A stretch of DNA of 64,000 bases from Myxococcales bacterium (GTDB lineage: Bacteria > Myxococcota_A > Polyangia > Polyangiales > Ga0077539): NCBI GenBank assembly GCA_016793325.1, contig JAEUKI010000082.1, forward strand, positions 1-64,000. The letters run 5' to 3'. Below the pieces are notes generated by a model that had not been told where the DNA came from, made no database searches, and was given only the letters and a program-made list of their open reading frames with translations. Positions 43,621 through 53,100 of this stretch are shown piece after piece (position 1 is the first letter of the stretch; every line of letters begins with the position of its first letter). The position numbers and the translations under genes are program-made.

Positions 43621-44378
43621 ACATCGCGGGCTCCGTGGTGCTCGTCACCGGCGGCGGCTCGGGGCTCGGCGCGGCCACGGCGCGTCGCGCGGCGTCGCTC
43701 GGCGCGAAGGTGGCGGTGCTCGATCGGGACGCTGGCCGCGCGAAGACGATCGCTGACGAAATCCAGGGTATTTCGCTTTGCTGCGACGTCGCGTCTGCGA
43801 GCGACGCGAGCGCGTGCGTGCGCTCGGCGCTCTCGCGCTTCGGAGCGCTCCACGTGCTCGTGCACTGCGCGGGCATCGCGCACGGCGAGCGGACGCTCAC
43901 GCGCGACGGCCCCCACGAGCTCGAACGGTTCGCCGAAGTCATCCGCGTGAACCTCATCGGAACGTTCAACATGACCCGCCTCGCGGCCGCGGCGATGGCG
44001 AGCGGCGCGCCGAACGCGCAGGGCGAGCGCGGCGTGATCGTCAACACCGCGTCCGCGGCGGCGTTCGACGGGCAAGCGGGACAAGCTGCGTACTCGGCCT
44101 CCAAAGCAGGCGTCGTGGGAATGACCTTGCCGATCGCGCGGGATCTCGCGCGCTCGGGCATCCGCGTCGTCACCATCGCGCCGGGGCTCTTCTCGACGCC
44201 GATGCTCCACGGGTTGCCGAAGGACGCGCTCGACTCGCTCGCGCAGCAAGCGCCGTTTCCCGCGCGTCTCGGCGAGCCGGACGAGTTCGCGAGGCTCGCG
44301 ATGCACATCGTCGACAACCCCATGCTCAACGGCGAGGTTGTTCGTCTCGACGGCGCGCTCAGGATGGCTGCTCGTTGA
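43617..44378 (+). CDS. short-chain dehydrogenase (3-hydroxyacyl-CoA dehydrogenase type 2-like)
   Basis: A 253-residue SDR enzyme. It has the nucleotide motif TGGGSGLG (11-18), Asp at the end of strand 2 (VLDRDAG) indicating NAD(H) preference, the NTASAAAF segment with the catalytic Ser, and YSASK with the Tyr/Lys pair. The tail GLFSTPMLHGLP resembles HSD17B10-type enzymes, which oxidise 3-hydroxyacyl-CoAs or reduce 3-ketoacyl-CoAs. It is the last gene of the operon with the KS and the citrate-synthase-like gene. Confidence 0.9.
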   Translation: MNIAGSVVLVTGGGSGLGAATARRAASLGAKVAVLDRDAGRAKTIADEIQGISLCCDVASASDASACVRSALSRFGALHVLVHCAGIAHGERTLTRDGPHELERFAEVIRVNLIGTFNMTRLAAAAMASGAPNAQGERGVIVNTASAAAFDGQAGQAAYSASKAGVVGMTLPIARDLARSGIRVVTIAPGLFSTPMLHGLPKDALDSLAQQAPFPARLGEPDEFARLAMHIVDNPMLNGEVVRLDGALRMAAR

Positions 44379-44380
44379 GC

Positions 44381-44860
44381 TCAGCTGCCGCTTCGCGCCT
44401 GCGCGACCGCCGAGACGAGCTCGCTCGCGCTGATCGACGCGGGAGCGTCGCTCGTTTGCTCGAGTAGCCAGCGCGCCGCGGTCGCGATGTCGCTGTGCGT
44501 CTTCAGCGGGTGCGGCGGCTTGAGCACGAGGTACATCCCGCTGATCACCGCGCGAACCGCGGCCGCCCCGAAGCCCTCTCCTTCGATCGCGAGCGCGACG
44601 GCGGCCATCTTCGAGGCCGTTCGGCGGTTCGACGCCATCATCGCCTCTCGCGCTTCGCTGTCGGGCGCCTTCATCGTGGCTGACGTCACCACGAGCATGC
44701 GCGTGTTGGACGATCGATGCCGCGTCACGCGCTCGATCGTCTCGCTGATGCGCTGAACTGCGGGCAGCGTCGGCGCCTGCCGCCACCACAACACGAGGAC
44801 GTCCTCGGCGAAGAACACCCGCGCTTCCGGCAGATCGAGTTCGAGTTTCACAACGGCCAT
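44381..44860 (-). CDS. STAS-like small protein, paralogue of 37298-37768
   Basis: A 159-residue protein with the same pattern as its paralogue: an N-terminal strand pair, a central MLVVTSATMKAP segment, a helix, then AVRAVISGMYLVLKPPHPLKTHSDIATAARWL. Compared with STAS domains the phosphorylation site is not obvious. It converges on the SDR gene with 2 bases between the stops. Its presence on the far side of the same gene set suggests a regulatory link, though this is inference. Confidence 0.65.
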   Translation of the reverse strand: MAVVKLELDLPEARVFFAEDVLVLWWRQAPTLPAVQRISETIERVTRHRSSNTRMLVVTSATMKAPDSEAREAMMASNRRTASKMAAVALAIEGEGFGAAAVRAVISGMYLVLKPPHPLKTHSDIATAARWLLEQTSDAPASISASELVSAVAQARSGS

Positions 44861-44914
44861 CGCACGCTTGATCGGCAGAGTCGCGCGGTGGCGTAGGAGG
44901 TCTGACGAAGATCG

Positions 44915-46411
44915 CTATTTGTTGCCTCGGGCTGTGTGCTTCGCTGGTGGCAGCACCCACATGAGCACGATGTAGACGACCGCGGCCGTTCCGAAGCCCA
45001 CGAACCACGCGGCGTCGTAGAGCTTGTCCCAGAAATCGCGCGCGATGGTCGCTCCGCTCGAGCGCGCGAGCGCGCGGCCGAAGCCCTTCACCGACGGCGC
45101 TACGCCGAGGACGGTCGCGACGAGCGCGCGCCAATTGACGCCGCGCGTGTAGCTGTACGCGCCGTCCGCGCGGTACAGCTCGTCGACCTCGAGCGTCTGC
45201 CTGCGAATGACGAAGTAGTCCGCGATCAGGATGGCGCCGATGGGGCCGAGCAGCGCGCTGTAGCCGACGAGCCAGGTGAAGACGTAGCTCGCCGAGCTCG
45301 CGAGGAGCTTCCACGGCATCATGAGCACGCCGATCACGGCGGTGAGCAATCCGCCTGCGCGATAGGAGATGTACTTCGGCGCGACGTTGGCGAAGTCGTT
45401 GGCGGGGCCGACGACGTTGGCCGCGATGTTGGTGCTCAGCGTCGCGATGGCGAGCGCGAACGTGGCGATCGCGACGACGATGGGAGAGCCGAAGCGCGCG
45501 ATGAGGTCGGTGGGGTTCCAGATCGCGCGGCCAAAGAGGATGATCGTCGCGCCGGTGACCGCGACGCCGACGAACGCGAGGAGCACCATGGTCCCGGGCA
45601 GTCCGACGGCTTGTCCGAGCACTTGATCGCGCTGCGAGCGCGCGAACCGCGTGAAGTCCGGGATGTTGATCGCGAGCGTCGCCCAGAAGCCCACCATCGC
45701 CGTGAGGTTCGGCCAGAACAGCGCCGCGAACGACCCCCGCGAGCGCGGGGCGGTCGCCGCGAGCATCGCCGAGAGCCCGTTCGTGTGCGTCACGCCCCAG
45801 AGCAAGAGCGCGAGGCACGAAGCGATCAGAAACGGCGCGGCCCACGTCTCGAGAAACTTGATGCTGTCTGTGCCTCGGACGACGAAGTAGACGTTCACCG
45901 CCCAAAACACGGCGAATCCGACGAAGTGCCCGGTGGTGATTCCTTCGGGCGCGCGGCCTCCGGTGAGCACGACGTAGAGCGCGTAGAGCGACGCGCCGCC
46001 GAGCCACGTCTGGATCCCGAACCAGCCGCACGCGACGACCGCGCGCGCGAGCGCCGCGACGTTGGCGCCCCACACGCCGAAGCTCGCCCTCGCGAACACA
46101 GGGAAGGGAATGCCGTATTTCGCTCCCGCGTGCGCGTTGAGCAAGATGGGCAGCAGCACGACGACGTTGCCGAGAAACACGAGCAGACACGCCTGCCACC
46201 AGTTCATTCCCTGGTCGATCATGCCCGCGGCGATGTTGTAGCTCGGGACGCACACGACCATCCCGACCCACAGGGACGCGAAGTGAAGCCACGTCCACGT
46301 CCGCTTGCTCGCGTCGGTCGGGGCGAGGTCTTCGTTGAACAATCGCGGGTCGTGCTGCGGGTGCGTCGCCGTTCGATACGGCGCGGCCGAACCCTCTCCA
46401 TCTGCGCTCAT
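44915..46411 (-). CDS. NCS1 family nucleobase/hydantoin:cation symporter
   Basis: A 498-residue inner-membrane transporter with about 12 helices. Typical NCS1 features are the N-terminal NEDLAPT and the substrate-site helix SLWVGMVVCVPSYNIAAGMID, the GIPFPVFARASFGVWGANV block, and NIPDFTRFARSQRDQ. It carries purines, pyrimidines, allantoin or hydantoins with H+ or Na+. The reductive pyrimidine genes start 7.5 kb away, so uracil or a related base is a reasonable guess. The ATG at 46411 gives the usual cytoplasmic N-terminus of about 30 residues. Confidence 0.9.
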   Translation of the reverse strand: MSADGEGSAAPYRTATHPQHDPRLFNEDLAPTDASKRTWTWLHFASLWVGMVVCVPSYNIAAGMIDQGMNWWQACLLVFLGNVVVLLPILLNAHAGAKYGIPFPVFARASFGVWGANVAALARAVVACGWFGIQTWLGGASLYALYVVLTGGRAPEGITTGHFVGFAVFWAVNVYFVVRGTDSIKFLETWAAPFLIASCLALLLWGVTHTNGLSAMLAATAPRSRGSFAALFWPNLTAMVGFWATLAINIPDFTRFARSQRDQVLGQAVGLPGTMVLLAFVGVAVTGATIILFGRAIWNPTDLIARFGSPIVVAIATFALAIATLSTNIAANVVGPANDFANVAPKYISYRAGGLLTAVIGVLMMPWKLLASSASYVFTWLVGYSALLGPIGAILIADYFVIRRQTLEVDELYRADGAYSYTRGVNWRALVATVLGVAPSVKGFGRALARSSGATIARDFWDKLYDAAWFVGFGTAAVVYIVLMWVLPPAKHTARGNK

Positions 46412-46498
46412 GGCCGCAGTGTCGCACGGCGCAATCGTCGGGTGTGCGCCCGCGAACGCTCCGCGCTTTGGTACGATCGTGCCGCTGTGAACGTCGAG

Positions 46499-47824
46499 AT
46501 GAGGCATCGACTCAGCGCTCGGACTGTCGCGCTCCTGTGCGTCGCCGCGATCGCTGCGAGCCTCTCGGCGTGCCTCTCGGACCCGACGCAGGTGCGCGTG
46601 ATCGTCAACAGCAACGCGCCGATCGACGCGCCGGTGATCTATCGCGCGTGGGTGCGCGAAGGAGCCGAGCTCGGGCGCAGCGCGGCGGACGCGTCGCTGT
46701 ATTGGGCGCAATTTGCAGGGCGACGGGCGAGCGACGGGGAGTCGTTCACGGTCGTTCCTCGGGCGGGGGCCGCGCGCGACGGTGAGTTCTCGGTGCTCGT
46801 CGAGGCCACGAGCGGCGCGCTCACCGTGCGTCGCACGGCGCGGGCGCGGTTCGTCCTGCGACGCTCGACGACCCTGCGCGTTCCGCTCAATTTCGACTGC
46901 GCGCTCGCGACCGTAGGCTGCACGGACGTGTCCGTCGCGTGCACGATTCAACGGCTCTGCGAGGAGCGCGGGCTCACGTGCGGCGAGAGCGCGCGGTGCG
47001 TTCCGCTCGATGTGACGCCAGAGCCCGAAGACGGCGGGATCGACGGCGCGTCGCTCACCGTCGCGCCGCGTATGGACTCGGGCACCGAGCCGGACAGCGC
47101 GTCTGGTGACGCTGACGCGTCGATGGACGTCCCCGCGGCGGACACGTGCACGCGCAACTGCGCGGGCCGATCGTGCGGTTCGGACAGCTGCGGCGGAAGT
47201 TGTGGGACGTGCGCCGCCGGGCAATCGTGCAACGCGAGCGGCCAGTGTGTCGCAGGGTGCATGCGCAACTGCGCCGGGCGAACGTGCGGGTCCGACGGCT
47301 GCGGTGGCAATTGCGGAACGTGCGGCGCCGGACAAACGTGCAACGGGAGCGGGCAGTGCGTCGCGACGTGCATGCGCAATTGCGCGGGTCGCAACTGCGG
47401 AGCCGATGGGTGCGGCGGCAACTGCGGGACGTGCGGCGCGGGACAAACGTGCAACGCGAGCGGCGTGTGCGTCGCGGCGTGTTCTCCGAGCTGCGCAGGA
47501 AAGCGCTGCGGCTCCGACGGGTGCGGCGGCTCGTGCGGCTCGTGTCCCTCGGGGCTCACGTGCAGCGGCGGCGGGACGTCGTGCGTGTGCTCTGCGGGCT
47601 GCTCGGGCTCGAGCGCGAACTGCCGCGACGCGTGCGGCTACTCGAACACCGCGTGCCGAAGTCAGTGCGCGAGCAATCGCACGTGCAACTTGAGCACGGG
47701 CAACTGCGACTGCTCGACGGTGCTCTGCAACGGCGTGTGCTGCCCCACGGGGACGCTCTATTGCCGGAGCAACGTGTGCTGCACGGACTGCGGTCGCCCG
47801 AGCCTCGTCTGCAACATCTGCTGA
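46499..47824 (+). CDS. lipoprotein with Cys-rich tandem repeats
   Basis: A 441-residue exported lipoprotein: signal peptide ending LSAC (Cys25), then a beta-rich domain (about 30-135) and an Asp/Ser linker. Residues about 215-375 contain four repeats of roughly 38 residues with NCAGRxCGSDGCGGxCGTC cores, followed by a Cys-rich tail with 20 or more cysteines. Such repeats occur in many myxobacterial surface proteins. A GTG at 46487 is an alternative start that would add four residues. Confidence 0.78.
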   Translation: MRHRLSARTVALLCVAAIAASLSACLSDPTQVRVIVNSNAPIDAPVIYRAWVREGAELGRSAADASLYWAQFAGRRASDGESFTVVPRAGAARDGEFSVLVEATSGALTVRRTARARFVLRRSTTLRVPLNFDCALATVGCTDVSVACTIQRLCEERGLTCGESARCVPLDVTPEPEDGGIDGASLTVAPRMDSGTEPDSASGDADASMDVPAADTCTRNCAGRSCGSDSCGGSCGTCAAGQSCNASGQCVAGCMRNCAGRTCGSDGCGGNCGTCGAGQTCNGSGQCVATCMRNCAGRNCGADGCGGNCGTCGAGQTCNASGVCVAACSPSCAGKRCGSDGCGGSCGSCPSGLTCSGGGTSCVCSAGCSGSSANCRDACGYSNTACRSQCASNRTCNLSTGNCDCSTVLCNGVCCPTGTLYCRSNVCCTDCGRPSLVCNIC

Positions 47825-47834
47825 TCGCGAACGC

Positions 47835-48911
47835 TCACGGGACCGCGAGGCTCTCGACGATGTTGGTCGCCGCGAGGATCGGCCTCACGCCTCCGCCGAT
47901 GACGTAGATGCGCCCGTCGAGCCCGACGCTCCCGTGCCCGTGGTGCGGAACCCTCGTGCTCGGCGCGCGCCTCCAGCTCATCGTTCGAAGATCGAGCGCG
48001 TCCGCGGTCACGAGCGCTTCGGACTCGAGCTCACCGCCGTTGGCGATCGCCGTGTCGCCCCACACGGACGCGGCGAAGCCTCCGCGCGCGGTGGGCATCG
48101 GCGCGAGCGTCTGCCATCGATCCGCGCTCGGGTCGTACGCCTCGACGACGTTGGTCACGCTGTCGAGCGTGAGCCTTCGGCCGCCGAGGACGAACAGTCG
48201 ACCGGCGTACACGAAGCTCGCGAGGTGCTCGCGCACCGTGGGAATCTCCGCGCGAACGCTCCATCGATCCGCGCCCGGCTCGTAGCGATACACCGGCGCG
48301 ACGAGCGTCGATCGCGGACCGACTCCGCCGGCGACGTAGATCGATCCGTCGATGAACCCCGCGGCCATCGCGCCGCGCGCTTCGGGCATCGGCGCGATCG
48401 GTCGCCACGCAGCCTCGCCGCGACGCAGGACGTAGCACGTGGCGTCGGGCGTGAAGCTCGTTCCGAGCTCGCCGCCGAGCGAGTAGAGGTCGTCTCCTGC
48501 GCTCACGAGCGAGACGTGGTGCCTCGCGGTCGGCAATCGAGGCCCGTCGCGCCACGCGCCCGTGCGCGGGTCGAACACCCGAACGCTGTCGACGATGCGA
48601 AACCCCTCGAATCCGCCTGCGACCCAGAGCTCGCCGTTGTGCGCGGTCGCGCCGATCTCTTGCCACGCCGCGGGCAAGCGCGGCTCGAGGCGCCACGGGT
48701 TGTCGGCCGCGTCGCTCGCGCTCGTGTCCGCGACGGCTGCGTCCGAGGGATCTGCGCGATCGTCCATCGACGCGTCGAGCGTCGCGGCATCCGAAGCGCT
48801 CGTGTCGACCGACGTGGCGTCGATCGCGTCCGGGGTTGCGTCTGTTGGGGGCGTTGGCGTTCCGGCGCAGGCCGCAGTCGCAAGGAGCATCACGAGACAG
48901 AATCCGCGCAT
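47835..48911 (-). CDS. Kelch-repeat lipoprotein
   Basis: A 358-residue exported lipoprotein: signal peptide ending TAAC (Cys15), then an Asp/Ser/Ala linker to about residue 70. The rest contains six Kelch repeats with GG pairs and conserved W/Y (for example ELWVAGGFEGFRIVDSVRVF and SIYVAGGVGPRS), a six-bladed propeller. An ATG at 48953 is in frame but would place 14 extra residues before the signal peptide and overlap the FHA gene start. It is divergent from the FHA gene. Confidence 0.82.
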   Translation of the reverse strand: MRGFCLVMLLATAACAGTPTPPTDATPDAIDATSVDTSASDAATLDASMDDRADPSDAAVADTSASDAADNPWRLEPRLPAAWQEIGATAHNGELWVAGGFEGFRIVDSVRVFDPRTGAWRDGPRLPTARHHVSLVSAGDDLYSLGGELGTSFTPDATCYVLRRGEAAWRPIAPMPEARGAMAAGFIDGSIYVAGGVGPRSTLVAPVYRYEPGADRWSVRAEIPTVREHLASFVYAGRLFVLGGRRLTLDSVTNVVEAYDPSADRWQTLAPMPTARGGFAASVWGDTAIANGGELESEALVTADALDLRTMSWRRAPSTRVPHHGHGSVGLDGRIYVIGGGVRPILAATNIVESLAVP

Positions 48912-48951
48912 CGGCGGAGTGTAGCGCCGCGCGTCCGCGTACGATCGATCC

Positions 48952-50073
48952 ATGGCGAAGCTTCCGCCTTTGTTTCAGCGCGCGTCGTGGGAGCCGAAGC
49001 CTCACCCGCTCGTCGAGGCCGCCGCGTCGCGCGCGCGCGCGCTGCGGGTGCTCGCGCCGGACGCGACGATGGAGTCCCTCGGCAGCGAAGCGCGCTCGTT
49101 TGTCGACGACTGCGCGAACGAGCTGTGGGCGACAGCGTTTGCAGAGCCCGTGTTGCGCGACGCTCGCTTCGACGCGCTCGGGCAGCTCGGCTCGACGTTG
49201 TTCACGTCGGACAACGCGTGGGTCGACGGGCGCTCGACTGGATTGGCCGAGGTCGCAGCGCTCGACGCCGCGTGCGCGTCGCAGCGCGAGCGCGAACCGA
49301 AGCGCTCGTTCGTGCGCTCGATGCGCGAGGCGGTCTCGCTGTGGGCCGGCGCGCGGGACACACGCGCTCGAACGCCGCTCGAGACAGCGAAGGCCCGGCT
49401 CGATCACGCGCTTTTGTCGCACGAGAACCTCGCGCTGGCGCTGCACTACGCGATCCGCGCGCCGCACGACGGACGCACGAGCGCGGGCGCGGTCCCGTAC
49501 GCCGTGGGCGCGTACGAGTGCATCGTGCGTGACTTGCTTTGGAGCGTCGCGTTCGAGTCGCCGTCGCCGTTCGCTGTGCAGCTGCGGCTGTGGGAGCGCG
49601 GCGTGTGGCCGGTGTGGACGCACGACGGTGAGCTGGTCGTATTCTGTCCAGCGATGGGCGACGACGCGCTCCCGCTCTGCGAAGAAGACGACCCGAACGC
49701 GTGCGCTCCGCGGATGTGGGACCTTCGTGAGGCTGGCTACTGTTCGCTCGAGGACCAGCCTCCGTGCGCGCTCGACGAGCTCGTCGTGCTGACTGGAAGC
49801 ACCGCGCCCACGAGGGTCTGGCTCGATCGAGAAGCAGAGGCGATCGTGGTGGGTCGCAGCCGCGACTGCGACCTCGTGATCCGCGACGCGACGGTGGCGC
49901 GCAGACATTGCACCTTCGCGTGGCGCGGCGACGCGTGGAACGTCTTCGACACACGAAGCACGGGCGGTACGTTTGTGAACCAAGAGCGCGTCGCGGATCG
50001 GGCGGCGCTCTGCGGAGGCGAGCTCGTGCAGCCAGGGCGTCCGTGGCTCTGGTTTCTCGGAAGTCGACAGTGA
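48952..50073 (+). CDS. FHA-domain protein
   Basis: A 373-residue cytosolic protein. The last 90 residues form an FHA domain with the phosphothreonine-binding pattern VGRSRDCDLVI, ARRHCTF and a GGTFVN turn. The first 270 residues are helical and acidic with no known domain; a Glu/Asp-rich patch (CEEDDPNACAP) is near 240. It is followed 33 bases later by a kinase/ATPase, so it may read phosphorylation made by that kinase. Confidence 0.82.
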   Translation: MAKLPPLFQRASWEPKPHPLVEAAASRARALRVLAPDATMESLGSEARSFVDDCANELWATAFAEPVLRDARFDALGQLGSTLFTSDNAWVDGRSTGLAEVAALDAACASQREREPKRSFVRSMREAVSLWAGARDTRARTPLETAKARLDHALLSHENLALALHYAIRAPHDGRTSAGAVPYAVGAYECIVRDLLWSVAFESPSPFAVQLRLWERGVWPVWTHDGELVVFCPAMGDDALPLCEEDDPNACAPRMWDLREAGYCSLEDQPPCALDELVVLTGSTAPTRVWLDREAEAIVVGRSRDCDLVIRDATVARRHCTFAWRGDAWNVFDTRSTGGTFVNQERVADRAALCGGELVQPGRPWLWFLGSRQ

Positions 50074-50106
50074 GCGGTGGCAGCGCGGGCGGGATTTCGG
50101 TACACG

Positions 50107-53100
50107 ATGGATGGAGCGATGAATCAGCGGCGTACCGCGCCGACGTTGGGGAGTCCGGGGGCTGAAGATGTCCCGAGCGTGCTGCGCGCGAGCTCGCGGG
50201 TCGGCGGTCGATACGAGTTGATAACGTGTGTCGGTCGCGGCGGGCACGGCGAGGTGTGGGAGGCGAGCGATCCGCTGACGAGCCAGCGCGTCGCGGTGAA
50301 GCTCTTTCGAAGCGGAGATCACGGGCAGGCCGCGCGCGTTCGACGCGAGATCGCGGTGCTTCGGATGCTGCGACTGCCGGGCGTCGTCGCGATGCTCGAC
50401 GAGGGCTCGGAGTCCGGCGCGCCGTACATGGTGATGGAGCTGGTCGACGGCGACCCGTTTCCTGCGAAGGGGCTGCCGGTCCCGTGGGAGCAGCTGTCGG
50501 ACTGCGTCGAGCGCCTGCTCGAGGTCGTGGGGCGCATTCACGCCGCGGGCGTGATTCACCGGGACCTCAAGCCGTCCAACGTGCTCGTCGCGCCGGACGG
50601 GCGCGTGACCGTACTCGATTTCGGGCTGTCGTTTCCGCAGACGTCTTCGTCCGATCGCTTGACCGCGGACTTCGAGTTCATGGGGACGCCCGCGTACCTC
50701 GCGCCCGAGCAGCTCACGGGCGAGGCCGTCGGTCCCGAGACGGACCTGTACGCGATCGGCGTCATGCTCTACGAGGCGCTCACGGGCACGCTCCCGCACC
50801 ACGGATCGGGCATCCGCGGGTTGCTCGCGGATCGATTGACGCGAAAGCCCAAGCCCATCGGCGAGTGCGTCCCGTCGCTGCCCGCGTCGGTGCAGTCCGT
50901 CGTGATGCACCTGCTCGAGATCGATCAGAACGCGCGTCCCCTCTCCGCCGAGGCCGTGTTGCGCCGCCTGCGCGATCGGTGGGAGCCCGAGCTTCGTTCG
51001 CTCGGGCGCTTGGGCTCGAGCGAGCCCGTCGTGTCCATCGTGCGCGCGCACGCCGCTCGCGAGTCGCTCGACGTGTGGGGACCGCACGGATCGGGGCGCT
51101 CTCGGCTCCTCGCGGACGCCGCCGCGCGGTTGCGCGCCGAGGGCGTGACCGTGCTCGAGGCGACGGCGTCCGCGGCGCCGCTCGCGTCCGCGCGTTCGCT
51201 TTTGCCCGCAGAAGAAGAGCCCACGGCGGACGCGTCGCTCGACGGAGCGATCCGCCGCGTCACTGACGCCCTTCGCGCGCGGCTTCGATCGGGGGCGGCG
51301 ATCTTCGTCGACGACGCGGACCGCTGCGACGCGCTCTCGGCGCGGGTGTTCGCGAGCGTGCTCGGCGACGGATTGTTGGTGCGTGTATTCAACGCGGCGC
51401 CTCGCGCGCGAGCGCCGCGCGCGGTCGAGCTCGAGCCCCTCGGGCCGACGGACATCGAGCCGCTCTTCGAGGGGCCCGAGCGGCTGTTGCGCTTGAAGAG
51501 CGACGCCGCGCAGCAGCTGTTCGAGCGGTCCGACGGGTGGCCCCGCGCCGTGCTCGAGGAGCTCGAGGCGTGGGTGCGCGCGGGCTTTTGCCGTTGGGCC
51601 GAGCGCGCGGTGGTGATCGATCGGGCGGCGCTCGACCGGATCGCGCTCGATCCGCGGCCGATTCGGACGCGCGGCCCGGCGAGGCCCGCGCGGGCGCCGA
51701 GCGACGCGTCGCTCCCGACGCACTTGTCGATGGTGGCGCAGTGGCTCGACCTCGCGGGCGCCAACGCGAGCACGACGGTCTTGGTCGAGCTCACGGGCGA
51801 GCCGCGATGGCAGGTCGAAGCCGAGCTCGACGAGCTCGAGCAGCGCGGGCTCGTCCGCCGCGCCAACGATGGAACGCCGGTGATCGCCACGCGCGAGGCG
51901 GCGGAGTCTGTCTTCGAGTCGCGCTCGGCGGCGCACCGGGCGCTCGCGCGAGCGCTTCCTCGCGGGAGGCCCGGGAGGATTCTTCACTTGCTCGCCTCGG
52001 GCGCCAATGAAGACCCGGCCACGGCAGAAGAGCTCGTCCGCGAGGCGCTCCTTCGTTCGGACGACCTCGCGCGCGACGGGCGGCTCGGCCCCGCGATGGT
52101 GCTCTTGTCCGACGCCATCCGCGCGCTGCGACCGCTGATCGACGGTCGCACGCTCGACCCGCGACCCTTGCTCTCGGCGTGGGTCGAGCTCGCGATCATC
52201 GCGAACTCGCCCGCCGCGCTCGACGGCGTGCTCTACGAGATCACCCGCGCGGGGGCGTCGGGGCCGCAGATGACCGCGCTCGAGCAGCTCGTGGGCGCAG
52301 CGCTGGCCGTGTCCGTGTGGGACGCGCGCGCGGCCAACCTCGTCGAGGCGCTCGAGCCCTTCGAAGACGTGCGGCTCGAGCTCGCGCGGTGCGCGGTGCG
52401 CGTGCTCGCGGCGCGACGGGTCTCGCTCGAGTCCGAAGAGCGGCGGATCGACGAGATCCTCGCGCGCTTCGCGGACGAGCGAGCGCCGTTCGTGAGGGCG
52501 CGCTGCGCGCAGTGGGTGGCTCGGCTCGAGTATCGACGGGGGCACTTCTCGCGGGCGGCGCGGCTGCACGGCGAGGCGTCGGAGCTCGAGCCGTGGCTCT
52601 CGTTGCGGACCGTGGCGCTGCTCGACGCGGCGTCGGCGCACATGGAGGCGTTCGAGCTCGCGGAGGCCGAGGTGTTCGCCGCGCGCGCGAAGGAGCTCGC
52701 CGTCACGAGCCGCAACGCGCTGCTCGAGGGGCGAACCGAGTGGCTCTCGCGGGCGATCGCGTTTCGCTCGGGGCGGAGCCTCCCGGTGGACCACGCGCTC
52801 GTCGACGCGATCGGACAGCTCGGGTCCAAGCAGCTCGAGGCGCTCGTGTCGCTCGGCGAGGCTGCGTTCGCGTTTCGCGCCGGCGATCTCGGGCTCGCCG
52901 CGACGCTCGCTGAGCGCGCGTACGCGCTGTGGAGCTCTGTCGGCGAGGCGATCGGCTCGCTCGTGGCGGCGGCGCTCGCCGTGCGCTGCGGTCGCGCGCT
53001 CGCGAGCGACGTGGTCCGCTCGGTGTACGAGCGCGCGCTCGCGTGCCCCATTCCTGGGGTGGGTATTCAAGCGCTCGCGCTGCTCGCCGCGAGCGGCGTC

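Noticed and set aside
41376..44378. Type II polyketide or housekeeping fatty-acid synthase operon
   Set aside because: There is no acyl carrier protein, malonyltransferase, chain-length factor or cyclase.
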